This document shows positions 1-8,834 of a DNA stretch of 64,000 bases, in pieces. The notes under the pieces are model-generated. The model made no database searches. It saw only the letters and a list, made by a program, of their open reading frames with translations, and was not told where the DNA came from. The DNA comes from Polyangiaceae bacterium. Lineage in GTDB: Bacteria; Myxococcota_A; Polyangia; Polyangiales; Polyangiaceae. The stretch is taken from contig JABTUA010000002.1 in the NCBI GenBank assembly GCA_015075635.1, positions 2,732,708 through 2,796,707 of the forward strand, read 5' to 3'. The translations under genes and the position numbers were made by a program. Position 1 is the first letter of the stretch. Each line of letters begins with the position of its first letter.

Positions 1-1967
1 CCCTGGCAGGTCCCGGGAGTGCACCACTGGCCGCAGCCGCCCTTGGCGGGCACGCAGGTCTCGCGGCAGCCGCACAGGCTGTCGTCCGGCTTGGACACGC
101 AGCCGACGCCCTCGACGCAACTCTCCACCGTGCACGCGATCCCGTCCGAGTTCGGGCACTGGAGCGGGCCGGGGCTCGGCACGCAGCCTGTGGTCGCGTT
201 GGCGTTGCCGGCGGTCGGATCGCAGGTCTCGGCACCGTTGCATGTGCTCGAGTCCTGACAGGCGGTGTCGTTCGGCGTGGAGATGCAGCCGACGCTGTCG
301 ATGCACGAGTCGATGGTGCAGCTCTTGTTGTCGTTGCAGGTGAGCGGCGTCCCGCCGACGCAGCCCGTCGCGACGTTGCAGGTCTCGACGCCGTTGCACA
401 GGTTGCCGTCGCTGCAGAAGGCGTTGAACGGCGTGTGCGAGCAGGCGCCGGTGCCCGGGTTGCACTCGTCGAAGGTGCAGGCGACTCCGTCGTTGCAGTT
501 CACGGCGTTACCGGGCTTGCACTGGCCGCCGGCGACGCTGGTGTCGCAGGTCTCGACGCCGTTGCACAGGTTGCCGTCGCTGCACTGGGCGTCGGTGGTG
601 CAGTTCTGGGTCACGCAGCCGGTGGGCGGCAGGCAGAGCTGACCGCCGGTGCACTTGGTGTTGTCCGGCGTGGTGTCGCAGCTGTCCGTCGCTTCGTTGC
701 AGCTCTCGACGGTGCAGGCGAGCCCGTCGGTGTTCGGGCAGGAGATGGCCGTACCGGGCTTGCAGCCCTGGTTGACGTCGCAGATCTCGGTGCCGTTGCA
801 GTAGAGGCCGTCCTGGCACAGGCCGTTGTTCGGGACGTGGGCACAAGTGTCGTTCGCCTCGTCGCAGCTGTCGGCGGTGCAGCCGAGGCCGTCCTCGCAG
901 TTCGGGGCGGTGCCCGGAACGCAGCCGGTCGTCGGGTTCGCGCCCGAAGTGCCGGGAGCGCAGGTCTCCGCGCCGTTGCAGAAGAGGCTGTCGCTGCACG
1001 CAGCGTTGTCGTTCACGTGCGTGCAGGTGTCGTTGGCTTCGTCGCAGGCGTCGGTGGTGCAGCTCACGCCGTCGGCGCAGTCGACGGGGGTGCCCGCTTT
1101 GCAGCCGGTGGTCGAGCCCGAGGGGGCGTTGGCCGGATCGCAGGTCTCGATGCCGTTGCAGTACGAGCCGTCCAGGCACGCCGCGTCGCTGTACACCGTC
1201 TTGCAGGTCTTGGTGCTCTCCTCGCAGATCTCCGTGGTGCACGACTTGCCGTCGCTCGGGCACACGATGGGCGTCCCGGCGACGCACTGGCTGTTCACGC
1301 ACTGCTCGACGCCGTTGCAGTAGGTCCCGTCGTCGCAGTCGCCGGCGGTCACGCACTCCACCGTGCCGCCATCACCACCCGCGCCCGCCGCGCCGCCGGT
1401 TGCCGTGCCTCCCGCACCCGCCGCGCCGCCGGTCGAAGTCCCGCCCGTGCCGCCGGTCGAAGTCCCGCCCGTGCCGCCGGTCGAAGTCCCGCCCGTGCCG
1501 CCGGTCGAAGTCCCGCCCGTGCCGCCGGTCGACGCGCCACCAGCACCCGCCGCACCGCCGGTCGACGTGCCACCGGCGCCGCCGGTCGACGTGCCACCGG
1601 TGCCGCCGGTCGACGTGCCGCCGGAGCCGGCCTGGCCGCCGGTGGACGTCCCGCCGGTGCCGCCGGTCGATGTGCCTCCGGAACCCGCCTGGCCGCCCGT
1701 CCCGCCGGTGCTGCCGCCCGAGCCCGCGACGCCGCCGCTTCCGGCTGCGCCACCCGTTCCAGCTGCCCCACCTGTCCCAGCTGCTCCGCCCGTGCTGCCG
1801 CCGCTGCCGCCGGAACCGCCGCTTCCGCCGGAACCGCCGGTCGGGCCGTCGGTTCCCGCGTCCTTCTTCCCGCCGGAGCCGCCTCCGCCCTCGTCGCCCC
1901 CACCACATGCGACCGCACCGAGCAGCGCACACAACCCCACGACAGCGATACTCCGAAGCTGTTTCAT
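1..1967 (-). CDS. Cys-rich repeat lipoprotein with Gly/Thr/Ser stalk, C-terminus outside window
   Basis: The frame is open from an ATG at 1967 to the left edge, so at least 655 residues are present and the stop lies outside. The N-terminus MKQLRSIAVVGLCALLGAVAC is a lipoprotein signal with lipobox cysteine at about residue 21. A stalk of roughly 170 residues made of GG/TG/SG repeats follows. The rest is a tandem series of about seven Cys-rich modules of the type CxDGxxCNGxExC...GCxxG...CxDGxxCTxDxC. The module resembles the short Dictyostelium-type CTDC repeat found in myxobacterial surface proteins. I infer a surface-anchored lipoprotein displaying disulphide-rich modules; binding partner unknown. 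The real frame is fixed by the signal peptide and the regular Cys spacing; other frames here are shadows. Confidence 0.85.
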   Translation of the reverse strand, partial: MKQLRSIAVVGLCALLGAVACGGGDEGGGGSGGKKDAGTDGPTGGSGGSGGSGGSGGSTGGAAGTGGAAGTGGAAGSGGVAGSGGSTGGTGGQAGSGGTSTGGTGGTSTGGQAGSGGTSTGGTGGTSTGGAGGTSTGGAAGAGGASTGGTGGTSTGGTGGTSTGGTGGTSTGGTGGTSTGGAAGAGGTATGGAAGAGGDGGTVECVTAGDCDDGTYCNGVEQCVNSQCVAGTPIVCPSDGKSCTTEICEESTKTCKTVYSDAACLDGSYCNGIETCDPANAPSGSTTGCKAGTPVDCADGVSCTTDACDEANDTCTHVNDNAACSDSLFCNGAETCAPGTSGANPTTGCVPGTAPNCEDGLGCTADSCDEANDTCAHVPNNGLCQDGLYCNGTEICDVNQGCKPGTAISCPNTDGLACTVESCNEATDSCDTTPDNTKCTGGQLCLPPTGCVTQNCTTDAQCSDGNLCNGVETCDTSVAGGQCKPGNAVNCNDGVACTFDECNPGTGACSHTPFNAFCSDGNLCNGVETCNVATGCVGGTPLTCNDNKSCTIDSCIDSVGCISTPNDTACQDSSTCNGAETCDPTAGNANATTGCVPSPGPLQCPNSDGIACTVESCVEGVGCVSKPDDSLCGCRETCVPAKGGCGQWCTPGTCQ
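1426..1521. repeat. 24-bp perfect tandem repeat (4 copies) in stalk coding region
   Basis: Four exact copies of a 24-bp unit beginning ccgccggtcgaa and ending gtcccgcccgtg lie head to tail, with a fifth partial copy following. The period is a multiple of three, so copy-number change would lengthen or shorten the glycine/threonine stalk of the lipoprotein encoded on the minus strand without a frameshift. Confidence 0.9.
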
Positions 1968-2019
1968 GACGAGCCTCACGGGCCGGCCGAGCCGGCAAAA
2001 CTACGGATGAACGGAAACC

Positions 2020-3387
2020 CTACTTATAGATGAAGACGCCCTTCAAGTCTTCCGTTCTCGATATCGGCACGCCGGCTTTGATGCTGGTCGCCCGGAACTG
2101 GTAGTACATGCCCGGCTCGAGGGCCGGACCAGCGTAGAGGGCCTCGGCGGGTTTGGACCCCTTGGGCCCGAGAACTCCCTCGACCTTCCACACCTCGGTC
2201 CCGAAGGCGTCATAGACCTCGACGGTGTAGCTGTCCTCGCTCGAGTCGTCCTTCCAGCTGAAGGTGGGCGTGCCGCTCACCTCCTGCCCGCCGTCCGGTG
2301 AGATCACGTCGAGCGCGCCGGTGATCTTGAAGCTGGTGACGGTCGTCGTTCCCGGCACCGTGATGTGCTGGATCTCCGTGCCGCCGATGCTGGTGTCCGG
2401 ATCCCGAACCAGGAAGTCGTTCTCGAACGCCCCGAGCACGACGTACTTCCCATCGGGGACGTTCGGGATGGACCAGTCACCGCTGACGTTCGCCGCGCGC
2501 AGGCCCGGAGGCGCCTCGCCACGCGCTGCGTTCTCGACGAAGGTGTCCTCCACCACCAGGATGATGCTGGTGTTCTTGCCGGCGCCGGGGTTCACGATCG
2601 AGACCTTGCCGCTCACCGTGGTGGTCGCATCGCCGAGCACGTCCAGGTTCACGTCCTTGGTGGTCTCTCCGGCCTTCACGTCCGCGGTGGCGGGCTTCAG
2701 GTTCACGCCGGCCAGGTAGCCCGTGACGCTGACGTTCCCGGCCGGGACGTTGAACACGGTGTAGACTCCGTCCTTCCCAGAGGTCGCGGTGACGCTGCCC
2801 GCGACGACGAGGGTGCCGCCGGGGTTCTCCGCCAGCACCTTGCCGGAGACACTGCCGAGGCCCGCCGTGTTCTCGAGCGGGATCAGGCCGATGTCGGTCG
2901 CAGCGTTCTGCACGACCAAGGGCTCGCCGGTCGCGGTCGCGATGTCGACGGGCAGCGCGACGCGCGGAGCCTTGGGGAACGTGAGGTAGCCCTGGGCGTC
3001 CGCGCGAAGCGTGTAGTTGGTCGTGATCGGCTTGCCGTCGGCGTTGCGGGGCGACGGCACCACGAGCTCGTAGGTCCCGTCGGCGGCGGTGACCGCGATG
3101 CCCGAGATCGCCACCTCGTTGGCGTCGCGCGCGACCACGTGGGCGCCCTCGATGCCCGCCGCCGTGGTGGTGTCGAAGACCTTGCCCTTCACGCTCACTG
3201 GCGCAAAACATTTGGGCTCGCCACCAGTGACCTGCTCGCAGACTTGGCTCTCTTCGCAGCCCGTTTGAGCCACGACGTCGCAGGGCTTGTCCGTGTTCTC
3301 TTCCTTCTTGTCGTCGTCCCCGCAGCTCGAGAGCAACGGCATCAATCCGGCGAAGAGCAGGCTCACGACCAGTCGCCGCGCGCTCAT
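2020..3387 (-). CDS. Lipoprotein with carboxypeptidase-regulatory-like beta-sandwich domains
   Basis: 455 residues. The ATG at 3387 overlaps the stop of the upstream gene by four bases (ATGA), and places a lipoprotein signal directly at the N-terminus with lipobox LLSSC (Cys22). After an acidic linker come at least three Ig-like beta-sandwich segments of the carboxypeptidase-regulatory type: around residues 65-115 (VKGKVFDTTTAAGIEGAHV...DGTYEL), 175-250 (VSGKVLAENPGG...) and 255-345 (VSGKVSIVNPGAG...). A C-terminal fibronectin-like segment contains SPDGGQEVSGTPTFSW. Such domains usually serve as structural or carbohydrate/protein-binding modules; no catalytic residues are visible. It is probably outer-membrane anchored and co-translated with the upstream lipoprotein. 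The reading frame extends upstream to 3627 but that part lies inside the neighbour and has no signal peptide. Confidence 0.85.
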   Translation of the reverse strand: MSARRLVVSLLFAGLMPLLSSCGDDDKKEENTDKPCDVVAQTGCEESQVCEQVTGGEPKCFAPVSVKGKVFDTTTAAGIEGAHVVARDANEVAISGIAVTAADGTYELVVPSPRNADGKPITTNYTLRADAQGYLTFPKAPRVALPVDIATATGEPLVVQNAATDIGLIPLENTAGLGSVSGKVLAENPGGTLVVAGSVTATSGKDGVYTVFNVPAGNVSVTGYLAGVNLKPATADVKAGETTKDVNLDVLGDATTTVSGKVSIVNPGAGKNTSIILVVEDTFVENAARGEAPPGLRAANVSGDWSIPNVPDGKYVVLGAFENDFLVRDPDTSIGGTEIQHITVPGTTTVTSFKITGALDVISPDGGQEVSGTPTFSWKDDSSEDSYTVEVYDAFGTEVWKVEGVLGPKGSKPAEALYAGPALEPGMYYQFRATSIKAGVPISRTEDLKGVFIYK

Positions 3388-4364
3388 GACGGCACCGCCT
3401 GGCAGCAGCCGGTGATGCAGTAGTAACCGCCCGGGCACGCCGCCTGACCCGGCAGGCCGCAGGGCTGTTTGCCGGTCGGGCACTGCGGCTCGGTGCCGGC
3501 ATCGGTGCCCGCGTCGGTGCCGCCGTCCGGCGGGTAACACTCCGCGGGCAACGTGGGCTTGCCGATGCAGATCTCGCACTTGCCGCAGCCGTTGAGGCAG
3601 GCCTTGACCGGCGTGCAGGGCTTGCACTTGGCCGGGTCGTTCAGGCTGGCGACGTCGCAGCTCCCCGCGCCGTTGACCTCCGAGCCCAGGTAAACGTACT
3701 TGCCGCCGCCCGCCGGCAGCTCACAGCAGCCGAAGCAGTCGCAGCCATTGGGCGTGAGCGGCCCGCAGTAGTCCGTGCAGGTCTGGCTCTGCGCCGCGTC
3801 GAGCTCAGCGCAGGACTTGCTCGTCCCCGGCGTCTTGACGTTGGCGTCGTAGGGGCAAGCGGAGCCCTCCGGCGGGTAGTCCGGCGCCACCGAGAGCGGG
3901 TCGCACTGGTGGTTCCAGTAGCAGTCGTCGTTGCCCGGACCGGTGTCCTGGTCGAAGTAGCAGTCGGCCTTGCAGGGGGCTTTGTTCTGGCCCGGGATAC
4001 CGCCGTAGTAGGAGCCCTCGGTGTTGTCGCAGGGGCCGAGGCAGTCCGGATCGTAGGCGTCGATCAGCCCGTCGCCGTCGTTGTCGAGGGTGTCGCCGCA
4101 CTGGTAGGTGTGGCCCTGGCACGTCGAGATGCCACCGTCCGGGTTGAATCCCCCGCCGATGCCGCCGGTTCCGGACGTCCCGGAGCTGTTGCCGGTCCCC
4201 GCCGAGCCGTCGCCGCTGGCGCCGCCACCCCCCGCAGCACCGCCGGAGGAGGTCCCGCCACCGCCGGAGCCCCCGGAACCGCCGTCGTCCGAATCGCTGC
4301 CACATGCCATGGCCAGGCCGAGGGCCAACAGAACCGAGACACCCAGAGCTTTTCGAAGCTGCAT
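3384..4364 (-). CDS. Cys-rich lipoprotein with Gly/Ser stalk
   Basis: 326 residues from ATG 4364, chosen because GAGGTG lies about seven bases upstream and because the signal peptide then starts cleanly (MQLRKALGVSVLLALGLAMAC, lipobox Cys21). A TTG six codons upstream is possible but less likely. Residues about 22-70 are a GGSGG-type stalk. The remainder is Cys-rich with many Asp/Gly turns, including CGDTLDNDGDGLIDAYDPDC, a motif common in myxobacterial secreted proteins and possibly calcium-binding, then CFGCC and CLNGCGKCEICIG clusters. Function unknown. It is the first gene of a two-gene unit with the beta-sandwich lipoprotein (ATGA overlap). Confidence 0.8.
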   Translation of the reverse strand: MQLRKALGVSVLLALGLAMACGSDSDDGGSGGSGGGGTSSGGAAGGGGASGDGSAGTGNSSGTSGTGGIGGGFNPDGGISTCQGHTYQCGDTLDNDGDGLIDAYDPDCLGPCDNTEGSYYGGIPGQNKAPCKADCYFDQDTGPGNDDCYWNHQCDPLSVAPDYPPEGSACPYDANVKTPGTSKSCAELDAAQSQTCTDYCGPLTPNGCDCFGCCELPAGGGKYVYLGSEVNGAGSCDVASLNDPAKCKPCTPVKACLNGCGKCEICIGKPTLPAECYPPDGGTDAGTDAGTEPQCPTGKQPCGLPGQAACPGGYYCITGCCQAVPS

Positions 4365-4453
4365 GATCGTCACCTCACCCAAGCTCTCGAGTGTAACGGA
4401 TCGAGACGCTTCGCCAATTTCTTTCCAGGTGTGGGGCGAGGTATGAGGAGGTC

Positions 4454-4837
4454 GTGAGGGCGCCGCTCGTCGCGTGGATCCTACTGTTTGCCGCGCCTGC
4501 GGCAGCCGAGGAGACCGACCCGTGGTGGGGGCGCGACAAGGCGCTCCACTTCGGTGTGTCCGCCGGCCTCGCGGCCGGAGCCTACGCCACCTCTTCGTTC
4601 GTGCTCGACGAGCGCTGGCAGCGCGCCAGCGCCGGCGCGGGCTTCTCGATCACACTCGGCGCCGGCAAGGAGCTCTACGACGCCGCAGGCTACGGACACC
4701 CGAGCGCGAAGGACTTCGCCTGGGACGTCGCGGGCGCGGCCGTGGGCACGGCCATCGCGTTGCTCGTCGACGTGCTGATCGCGCCGAAGCAGCGCGAAGC
4801 CGTGCGAGCAGGGCGCGCGACGCTGGTGACGCGCTGA
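4454..4837 (+). CDS. YfiM/DUF2279-like periplasmic or membrane protein
   Basis: 127 residues from GTG 4454, with AGGAGG just upstream. The start is only two bases after that run, so the ribosome probably uses the overlapping GAGG at 4445-4448. An N-terminal signal sequence (about residues 1-18, ending PAAAEE) precedes WWGRDKALHFGVSAGLAAG and ITLGAGKELYDAAGYGHPSAKD. The DK..HF pair and the KELYD...S.KD...D motif are typical of the YfiM/DUF2279 family of small envelope proteins of unknown function. A hydrophobic segment at about 93-110 may anchor it. It is followed after 24 bp by a dehydrogenase gene on the same strand. The family assignment is from motif memory only. Confidence 0.7.
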   Translation: MRAPLVAWILLFAAPAAAEETDPWWGRDKALHFGVSAGLAAGAYATSSFVLDERWQRASAGAGFSITLGAGKELYDAAGYGHPSAKDFAWDVAGAAVGTAIALLVDVLIAPKQREAVRAGRATLVTR

Positions 4838-4861
4838 CCTCGCCGCGCTACGCGGGCGACC

Positions 4862-5707
4862 ATGAAGCTCCTCGACGGAAAGGTCGCGATTGTCACGGGT
4901 GCGGGAGGCGGCATCGGGCGCGCCACGGCGTTGCTCCTCGCACGCGAAGGCGCGAAGGTCGTGGTCAACGACGTGGGCGGCGCCCGCGACGGCAGCGGCG
5001 AGAGCGCGTCGCCCGCCGAGACGGTGGTGGCCGAGATCCGCGGCTTGGGCGGCCAAGCGGTAGCCAGCCCCCAGAGCGTCGCGACCCGCGCAGGCGCCGA
5101 GCAGATCATCGCGACGGCCGTCAAGGAGTTCGGCCGGGTCGATGTTCTGGTGAACAACGCAGGGATCTTGCGCGACAAGACCCTGCTCAAGATGGATGAC
5201 GAGATGTGGGACGCGGTGATCGGCGTCCACCTGAAGGGCACGTTCCTCTGCACCCAGGCGGCGGTGGCCCAGATGCGCGCCCAGGGCTCGCCTGGCAGCG
5301 TCGTCAACACCACCAGCGTCTCGGGCATGCTCGGCAACTTCGGCCAGGCCAACTACTCCGCCGCGAAGGCCGGGATCTACGGCTTCACGCGCACCGCATC
5401 GATCGAGCTGCAACGCTACGGCATCCGAGTCAACGCCGTCGCGCCCATCGCCAAGACGCGCATGACCGAAGATTTGCCGATGTTCGAGAAGATCCAGAGC
5501 ATGACGCCGGAGCACGTCGCCCCGGCCCACCTGTTCCTGGCCAGCGAGCTGTCGGGCGATCTTACCGGCGCCGTGCTCTCGGTCGCCGGGGGCAAGCTCA
5601 GCGTCTACAAGGTCGTGGAGAGCGCCGGGAAGTTCAAGGACTCGGACCAAGGTGTGTGGACGGCACGAGAGATCGCCGACCACTGGGAAGTGATCTCCAA
5701 GGTTTAG
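4862..5707 (+). CDS. Short-chain dehydrogenase/reductase (3-hydroxyacyl-CoA/3-oxoacyl type)
   Basis: 281 residues, complete classical SDR fold. The cofactor motif TGAGGGIG is at residues 12-19, NNAG at 98-101, and the catalytic Ser152-Tyr165-Lys169 triad lies in TSVSG...NYSAAK. Asp37 after the second strand, in VVNDVGG, suggests NAD preference. The insertion GGARDGSGESASPAETVV after beta-2 is characteristic of the dehydrogenase domain of peroxisomal multifunctional enzyme 2 and its bacterial relatives, so (3R)-hydroxyacyl-CoA or a related oxo-acyl substrate is likely. Substrate is not determinable from sequence. It follows the YfiM-like gene by 24 bp; no hydratase partner is adjacent. Confidence 0.85.
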   Translation: MKLLDGKVAIVTGAGGGIGRATALLLAREGAKVVVNDVGGARDGSGESASPAETVVAEIRGLGGQAVASPQSVATRAGAEQIIATAVKEFGRVDVLVNNAGILRDKTLLKMDDEMWDAVIGVHLKGTFLCTQAAVAQMRAQGSPGSVVNTTSVSGMLGNFGQANYSAAKAGIYGFTRTASIELQRYGIRVNAVAPIAKTRMTEDLPMFEKIQSMTPEHVAPAHLFLASELSGDLTGAVLSVAGGKLSVYKVVESAGKFKDSDQGVWTAREIADHWEVISKV

Positions 5708-5803
5708 AGCCGCTTCCCGGGCCCGCCTTCCATCTGGCCCCTCGATTGCTGGTCCAGGGGTCGGATGTTACGTTAGTCGAGCCTTTCGACCGCCCGTGCC
5801 GCG

Positions 5804-7582
5804 ATGACTCGCGACTCGAACATCCCGCTCTTCCTCTGGATCGCCACTGCGTTGCTCGCGCACCTGGCCTGGGGCGGGGGTGCGTCCAAGATGTCGAAGG
5901 CGTTCGAGGAGACGCTGGACATCAAGCGTTTCGCCCAGAGCGTGCAGCGGCAAGTGCGCGGCGGAGCGACCGTGGAGGTGGCGCTGCTCGACGAGTCGGC
6001 GAGCGAGGCGCCGCCGCCCGAGGAGAGTCCCACGCCGCCTTCGGCCAAGGAGGAGGACCCGAGCACGGAGCCGTCGGAGGAGCCGTCGGAGAGCGACGAG
6101 GCGAGCAAGAAGAAGGAAGAAGAGGCGAAGAAGGAAGAGCAGGCCGAGCCGGACAAGCCCGAGGCCCCGAAGCCCGAGCCGCCCAAGCTCGAGGTCGAGA
6201 AGAAAGCGAAGGAAGAGAAGAAGGCCGAGGAGCCCAAAGAGCTGCCCAAGATCCAGGCCAAGAAGCGCGTCGCGGTGGTGCAGCACGTCGACGACCCGAA
6301 TCAGAAGGACAACCCCAACGCGGCTCACATCGCGGACCACGCCAACCGCGTGAAGCAAGAGACTCAGGCCAGGATCACCGCCACCGATCAGAACGATCCC
6401 AAGCCCACCCCGGGCGGCGCGCACTCCTCGGCCCAGAAGAACCCAGGCAACTCCGACGAGTCGCGAGTGGCTCAGTCCGAGGACAAGGCCGGGGAGCCGA
6501 ACCAAGCGCCGACGACCCAGGACGACCCCGGAAAGCCGGAGAAGACCGCATCATCGGCCGCCCCGCCGCCTTCGCCGGGCCGGGATCCGAAGGCGCCCGG
6601 CGCCGAGACCGGGAGCGAGACGTCGAAGCGGGCGGGCAAGGATCCGGCGCAGAGCGGGCAGAAAGCACAGGCCGCCAAGGAGGAGGTCGAGGCGACTCCA
6701 GACACGGCGAGCTCCGGCCAGGGGAGCTGGTCCGTGGCCGAGGCGCGGGCGGGCCAGGCGGCCCAGAAGGCGAAGCGCGCGAAGAAGAAGCGCCTGCCGC
6801 CGATGAAGGGCTCGGGCGGCGCGAGCGACATGCTCGGGCTCGGCGCGCTGGGCACCACCTCGAGCGGCGTGAACCTGAACCTGTCACCCCAGCAGGCGCT
6901 GGCCGCGGTGGGACGCGACCGACTGGTCAAGGAGAAGAAGCGCGACGCCGAACGCCGGAAGAGCGCCCATCGCGGCTCGTGGAAGTCCCTGGGCATCGAG
7001 CGCTGGCGCGCGTCCATCGAGAACTACGTGGCGAGCGTGAAGCCCGGCAACCAGACCGCGCTGAATACCGCGCGGGTTCCCTTCGCGAGCTACCTGAACT
7101 CGGTGCACAACCGCCTGCACCCCATCTTCGCGGACTCGTTCCTGGCTTCCCTCGACGGGCTGCCCGGCGGGCACCCGATGAACCGCGCCGACATCAAGAC
7201 CCACCTCGAGATCGTCCTCGACAAGGACGAGGGCAAGGTCGTCCGCATGGGCGTGACCCACACCAGCGGGGTGACCGCGTTCGACATCGCGGCGCTCGAG
7301 AGCGTGATGCGGGCGAGCCCGTTCGGCGCGCCCCCGCGGGAAATCGTCTCTCCCGACGGCAACGTGTACTTTCACTGGGAGTTCTACCGGAACCCGTTCT
7401 ACGCCTGCTCCACCTATTTCGCGCACCCGTTCATCCTGAAGGGTGCGCCCAAGTCCGCGCCGCCAAGCGTCGATCCGCCGAAGTGGCGGCCGCTCGATCC
7501 GAAGGAAGGCTCGCCGGCCGACCAGCGGCACGGCTTCGACTGGCCGGCCCCCACGCTGGAAAAGCGGGCATCGCTCAGGTAA
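5804..7582 (+). CDS. TonB-like energy transducer protein with long charged linker
   Basis: 592 residues. One N-terminal membrane helix (about residues 8-23, PLFLWIATALLAHLAW) is followed by some 340 residues of low-complexity Glu/Lys/Pro/Ala-rich linker with KxEEEAKKEEQ-type runs. The final 190 residues form a compact domain with LHPIFADSFLASL and the strand motif ADIKTHLEIVLDKDEGKVVRMGVTHTSG, ending in HWEFYRNPFYAC. This arrangement of anchor, periplasm-spanning Pro/Lys/Glu linker and C-terminal domain is that of TonB/TolA proteins, which transmit proton-motive energy to outer-membrane receptors. No exbB/exbD is adjacent. The linker is much longer than in enterobacterial TonB. The ATG has no clear Shine-Dalgarno. 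Confidence 0.75.
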   Translation: MTRDSNIPLFLWIATALLAHLAWGGGASKMSKAFEETLDIKRFAQSVQRQVRGGATVEVALLDESASEAPPPEESPTPPSAKEEDPSTEPSEEPSESDEASKKKEEEAKKEEQAEPDKPEAPKPEPPKLEVEKKAKEEKKAEEPKELPKIQAKKRVAVVQHVDDPNQKDNPNAAHIADHANRVKQETQARITATDQNDPKPTPGGAHSSAQKNPGNSDESRVAQSEDKAGEPNQAPTTQDDPGKPEKTASSAAPPPSPGRDPKAPGAETGSETSKRAGKDPAQSGQKAQAAKEEVEATPDTASSGQGSWSVAEARAGQAAQKAKRAKKKRLPPMKGSGGASDMLGLGALGTTSSGVNLNLSPQQALAAVGRDRLVKEKKRDAERRKSAHRGSWKSLGIERWRASIENYVASVKPGNQTALNTARVPFASYLNSVHNRLHPIFADSFLASLDGLPGGHPMNRADIKTHLEIVLDKDEGKVVRMGVTHTSGVTAFDIAALESVMRASPFGAPPREIVSPDGNVYFHWEFYRNPFYACSTYFAHPFILKGAPKSAPPSVDPPKWRPLDPKEGSPADQRHGFDWPAPTLEKRASLR

Positions 7583-7631
7583 GAGCGAGGCGCGACGATT
7601 CCGAGCGAGCCGACCATCGGCGAGGCCGCGT

Positions 7632-8795
7632 GTGACCCAGATCGACGGGCAGGGCACCAGCACGAACGACACCCCGGGGACCGAAGGCGCCCCCGAGCCG
7701 GCGTTCGAGCCCAAGGGGGAAGAGGGCCCCTCGTCCCGGGAGGCGCCGCCCAGCGAAGCGCGCCACTCCCACGCTCCCGCGCGGCTCTTCACCCGCGCTC
7801 GGCGCTGGGTACTCGCCGCGATCGTCATTCTGTTCTTCCTCGCGTTGGTGTCTGGCCGCATCGTCGTGCCCGCGCTGCTCGGCTGGCGCTCGGGGCTCGA
7901 GCACTGGATCGCGCGCTCCGACACCGCCGCCGCGCTCCTCGGCCAGCTCGCCGTCGTCGCGGGGTGTTTGATGGCGATCCAGCTGCTCATCGCCACCCTG
8001 GTCGAGAGCAACCTGAGCGTCGCCTTCCGACTCGTCGCGGCCCCGACCACGGCCGGCGTGGTCACGCTGGTGATGGCGTCGGCGACGCGCGAGCTCCCGC
8101 TGCTCTTGGCGCTGGGCCTCGCCGTGCTGGCGTCCTTCATGGCGCTGTTCGCCAGCGTGCCGACCTTGCTCCAGCAGCACACTCGCGCCGCGGGGCTCGT
8201 CGTGGGTCTGGCTGGGTCGAGCGCGCTGATCGGCGTGACCGCGCGGGCGCTCGCGGTCTGGGCCAGCCACGAGGCGTTGACGCGCCTGTTCCGTGCGGCG
8301 CAGACCCTCGCCACCATCGCGTTCGTGCTCGACCTGGTCGCCCTGGGAGTCGCCATCGCGTGGCTCACCGCCCGGCGCTGGAAACCCCTGGTCGCGGTCT
8401 GGGTGCCGGTCGTGGCGCTCGGGGTCTGGCTGGCCGTGGCCAGCTTGTACGCATCGCCCCGCCCCGACGGCGTCCTCGGCCTCGTCACCAAAGCGGTGCA
8501 CGCCTTCCTGCGGCACCCCTTCCCATTCGTTCCGGGCGTGCTGCACTTCGCACTGGCCACGACCCTGCTCCTGGCCGTGCCCGCCACGCTGTTCGGGCGT
8601 GCCAATCGACCCTACGCCCGCAGCGCCGTGGCGCTCGCGTTGCTCGCTCACACCGGGACCGACATCCCCGTCTTGGCGCTGGCGCTGCTGCTCGGATCGC
8701 TGTTCGCGGCGCTGGCTGCGGCCCGAGAGCGGCCGGAATCAGCGCCCGAGCCAGTACCCCAGGAGCGGGATCGCGAGGCACACCAGGGCCAGTAG
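7632..8795 (+). CDS. Polytopic integral membrane protein, function unknown
   Basis: 387 residues from GTG 7632; the frame stays open upstream to 7443, but that part lies inside or just after the TonB-like gene and is Arg-rich shadow sequence. The first 60 residues are hydrophilic and acidic. Roughly nine to ten hydrophobic helices follow, for example WVLAAIVILFFLALVSG, LLGQLAVVAGCLMAIQLLI and LPLLLALGLAVLASFMALF. No enzyme or transporter signature is recognised. It starts 49 bp after the TonB-like gene and probably shares its transcript. Its last 57 bp overlap, antisense, a 31-codon ORF that follows ctaB on the other strand. Confidence 0.75.
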   Translation: MTQIDGQGTSTNDTPGTEGAPEPAFEPKGEEGPSSREAPPSEARHSHAPARLFTRARRWVLAAIVILFFLALVSGRIVVPALLGWRSGLEHWIARSDTAAALLGQLAVVAGCLMAIQLLIATLVESNLSVAFRLVAAPTTAGVVTLVMASATRELPLLLALGLAVLASFMALFASVPTLLQQHTRAAGLVVGLAGSSALIGVTARALAVWASHEALTRLFRAAQTLATIAFVLDLVALGVAIAWLTARRWKPLVAVWVPVVALGVWLAVASLYASPRPDGVLGLVTKAVHAFLRHPFPFVPGVLHFALATTLLLAVPATLFGRANRPYARSAVALALLAHTGTDIPVLALALLLGSLFAALAAARERPESAPEPVPQERDREAHQGQ

Positions 8796-8834
8796 GCCCC
8801 AGGCCCACCAGCGCATCGGTGGAGGTCGGCTCAT
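8739..8834 (-). CDS. 31-residue single-helix membrane peptide coupled to ctaB
   Basis: A 31-codon ORF whose ATG (8834-8832) overlaps the ctaB stop in ATGA. It encodes MSRPPPMRWWAWGLLALVCL followed by AIPLLGYWLGR: a short Pro/Arg start, a Trp-flanked hydrophobic helix of about 19 residues and a C-terminal Arg. The composition and coupling look like a genuine small membrane protein rather than chance. Small one-helix subunits or assembly factors are known in haem-copper oxidase systems, but no family is recognised here. It runs antisense into the last 57 bp of the convergent membrane-protein gene. Confidence 0.55.
   Translation of the reverse strand: MSRPPPMRWWAWGLLALVCLAIPLLGYWLGR

Noticed and set aside
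4443..4457. Four-codon minigene before the YfiM-like gene
   Set aside because: ATG AGG AGG TCG TGA overlaps the ribosome-binding run; it is more simply part of the Shine-Dalgarno.
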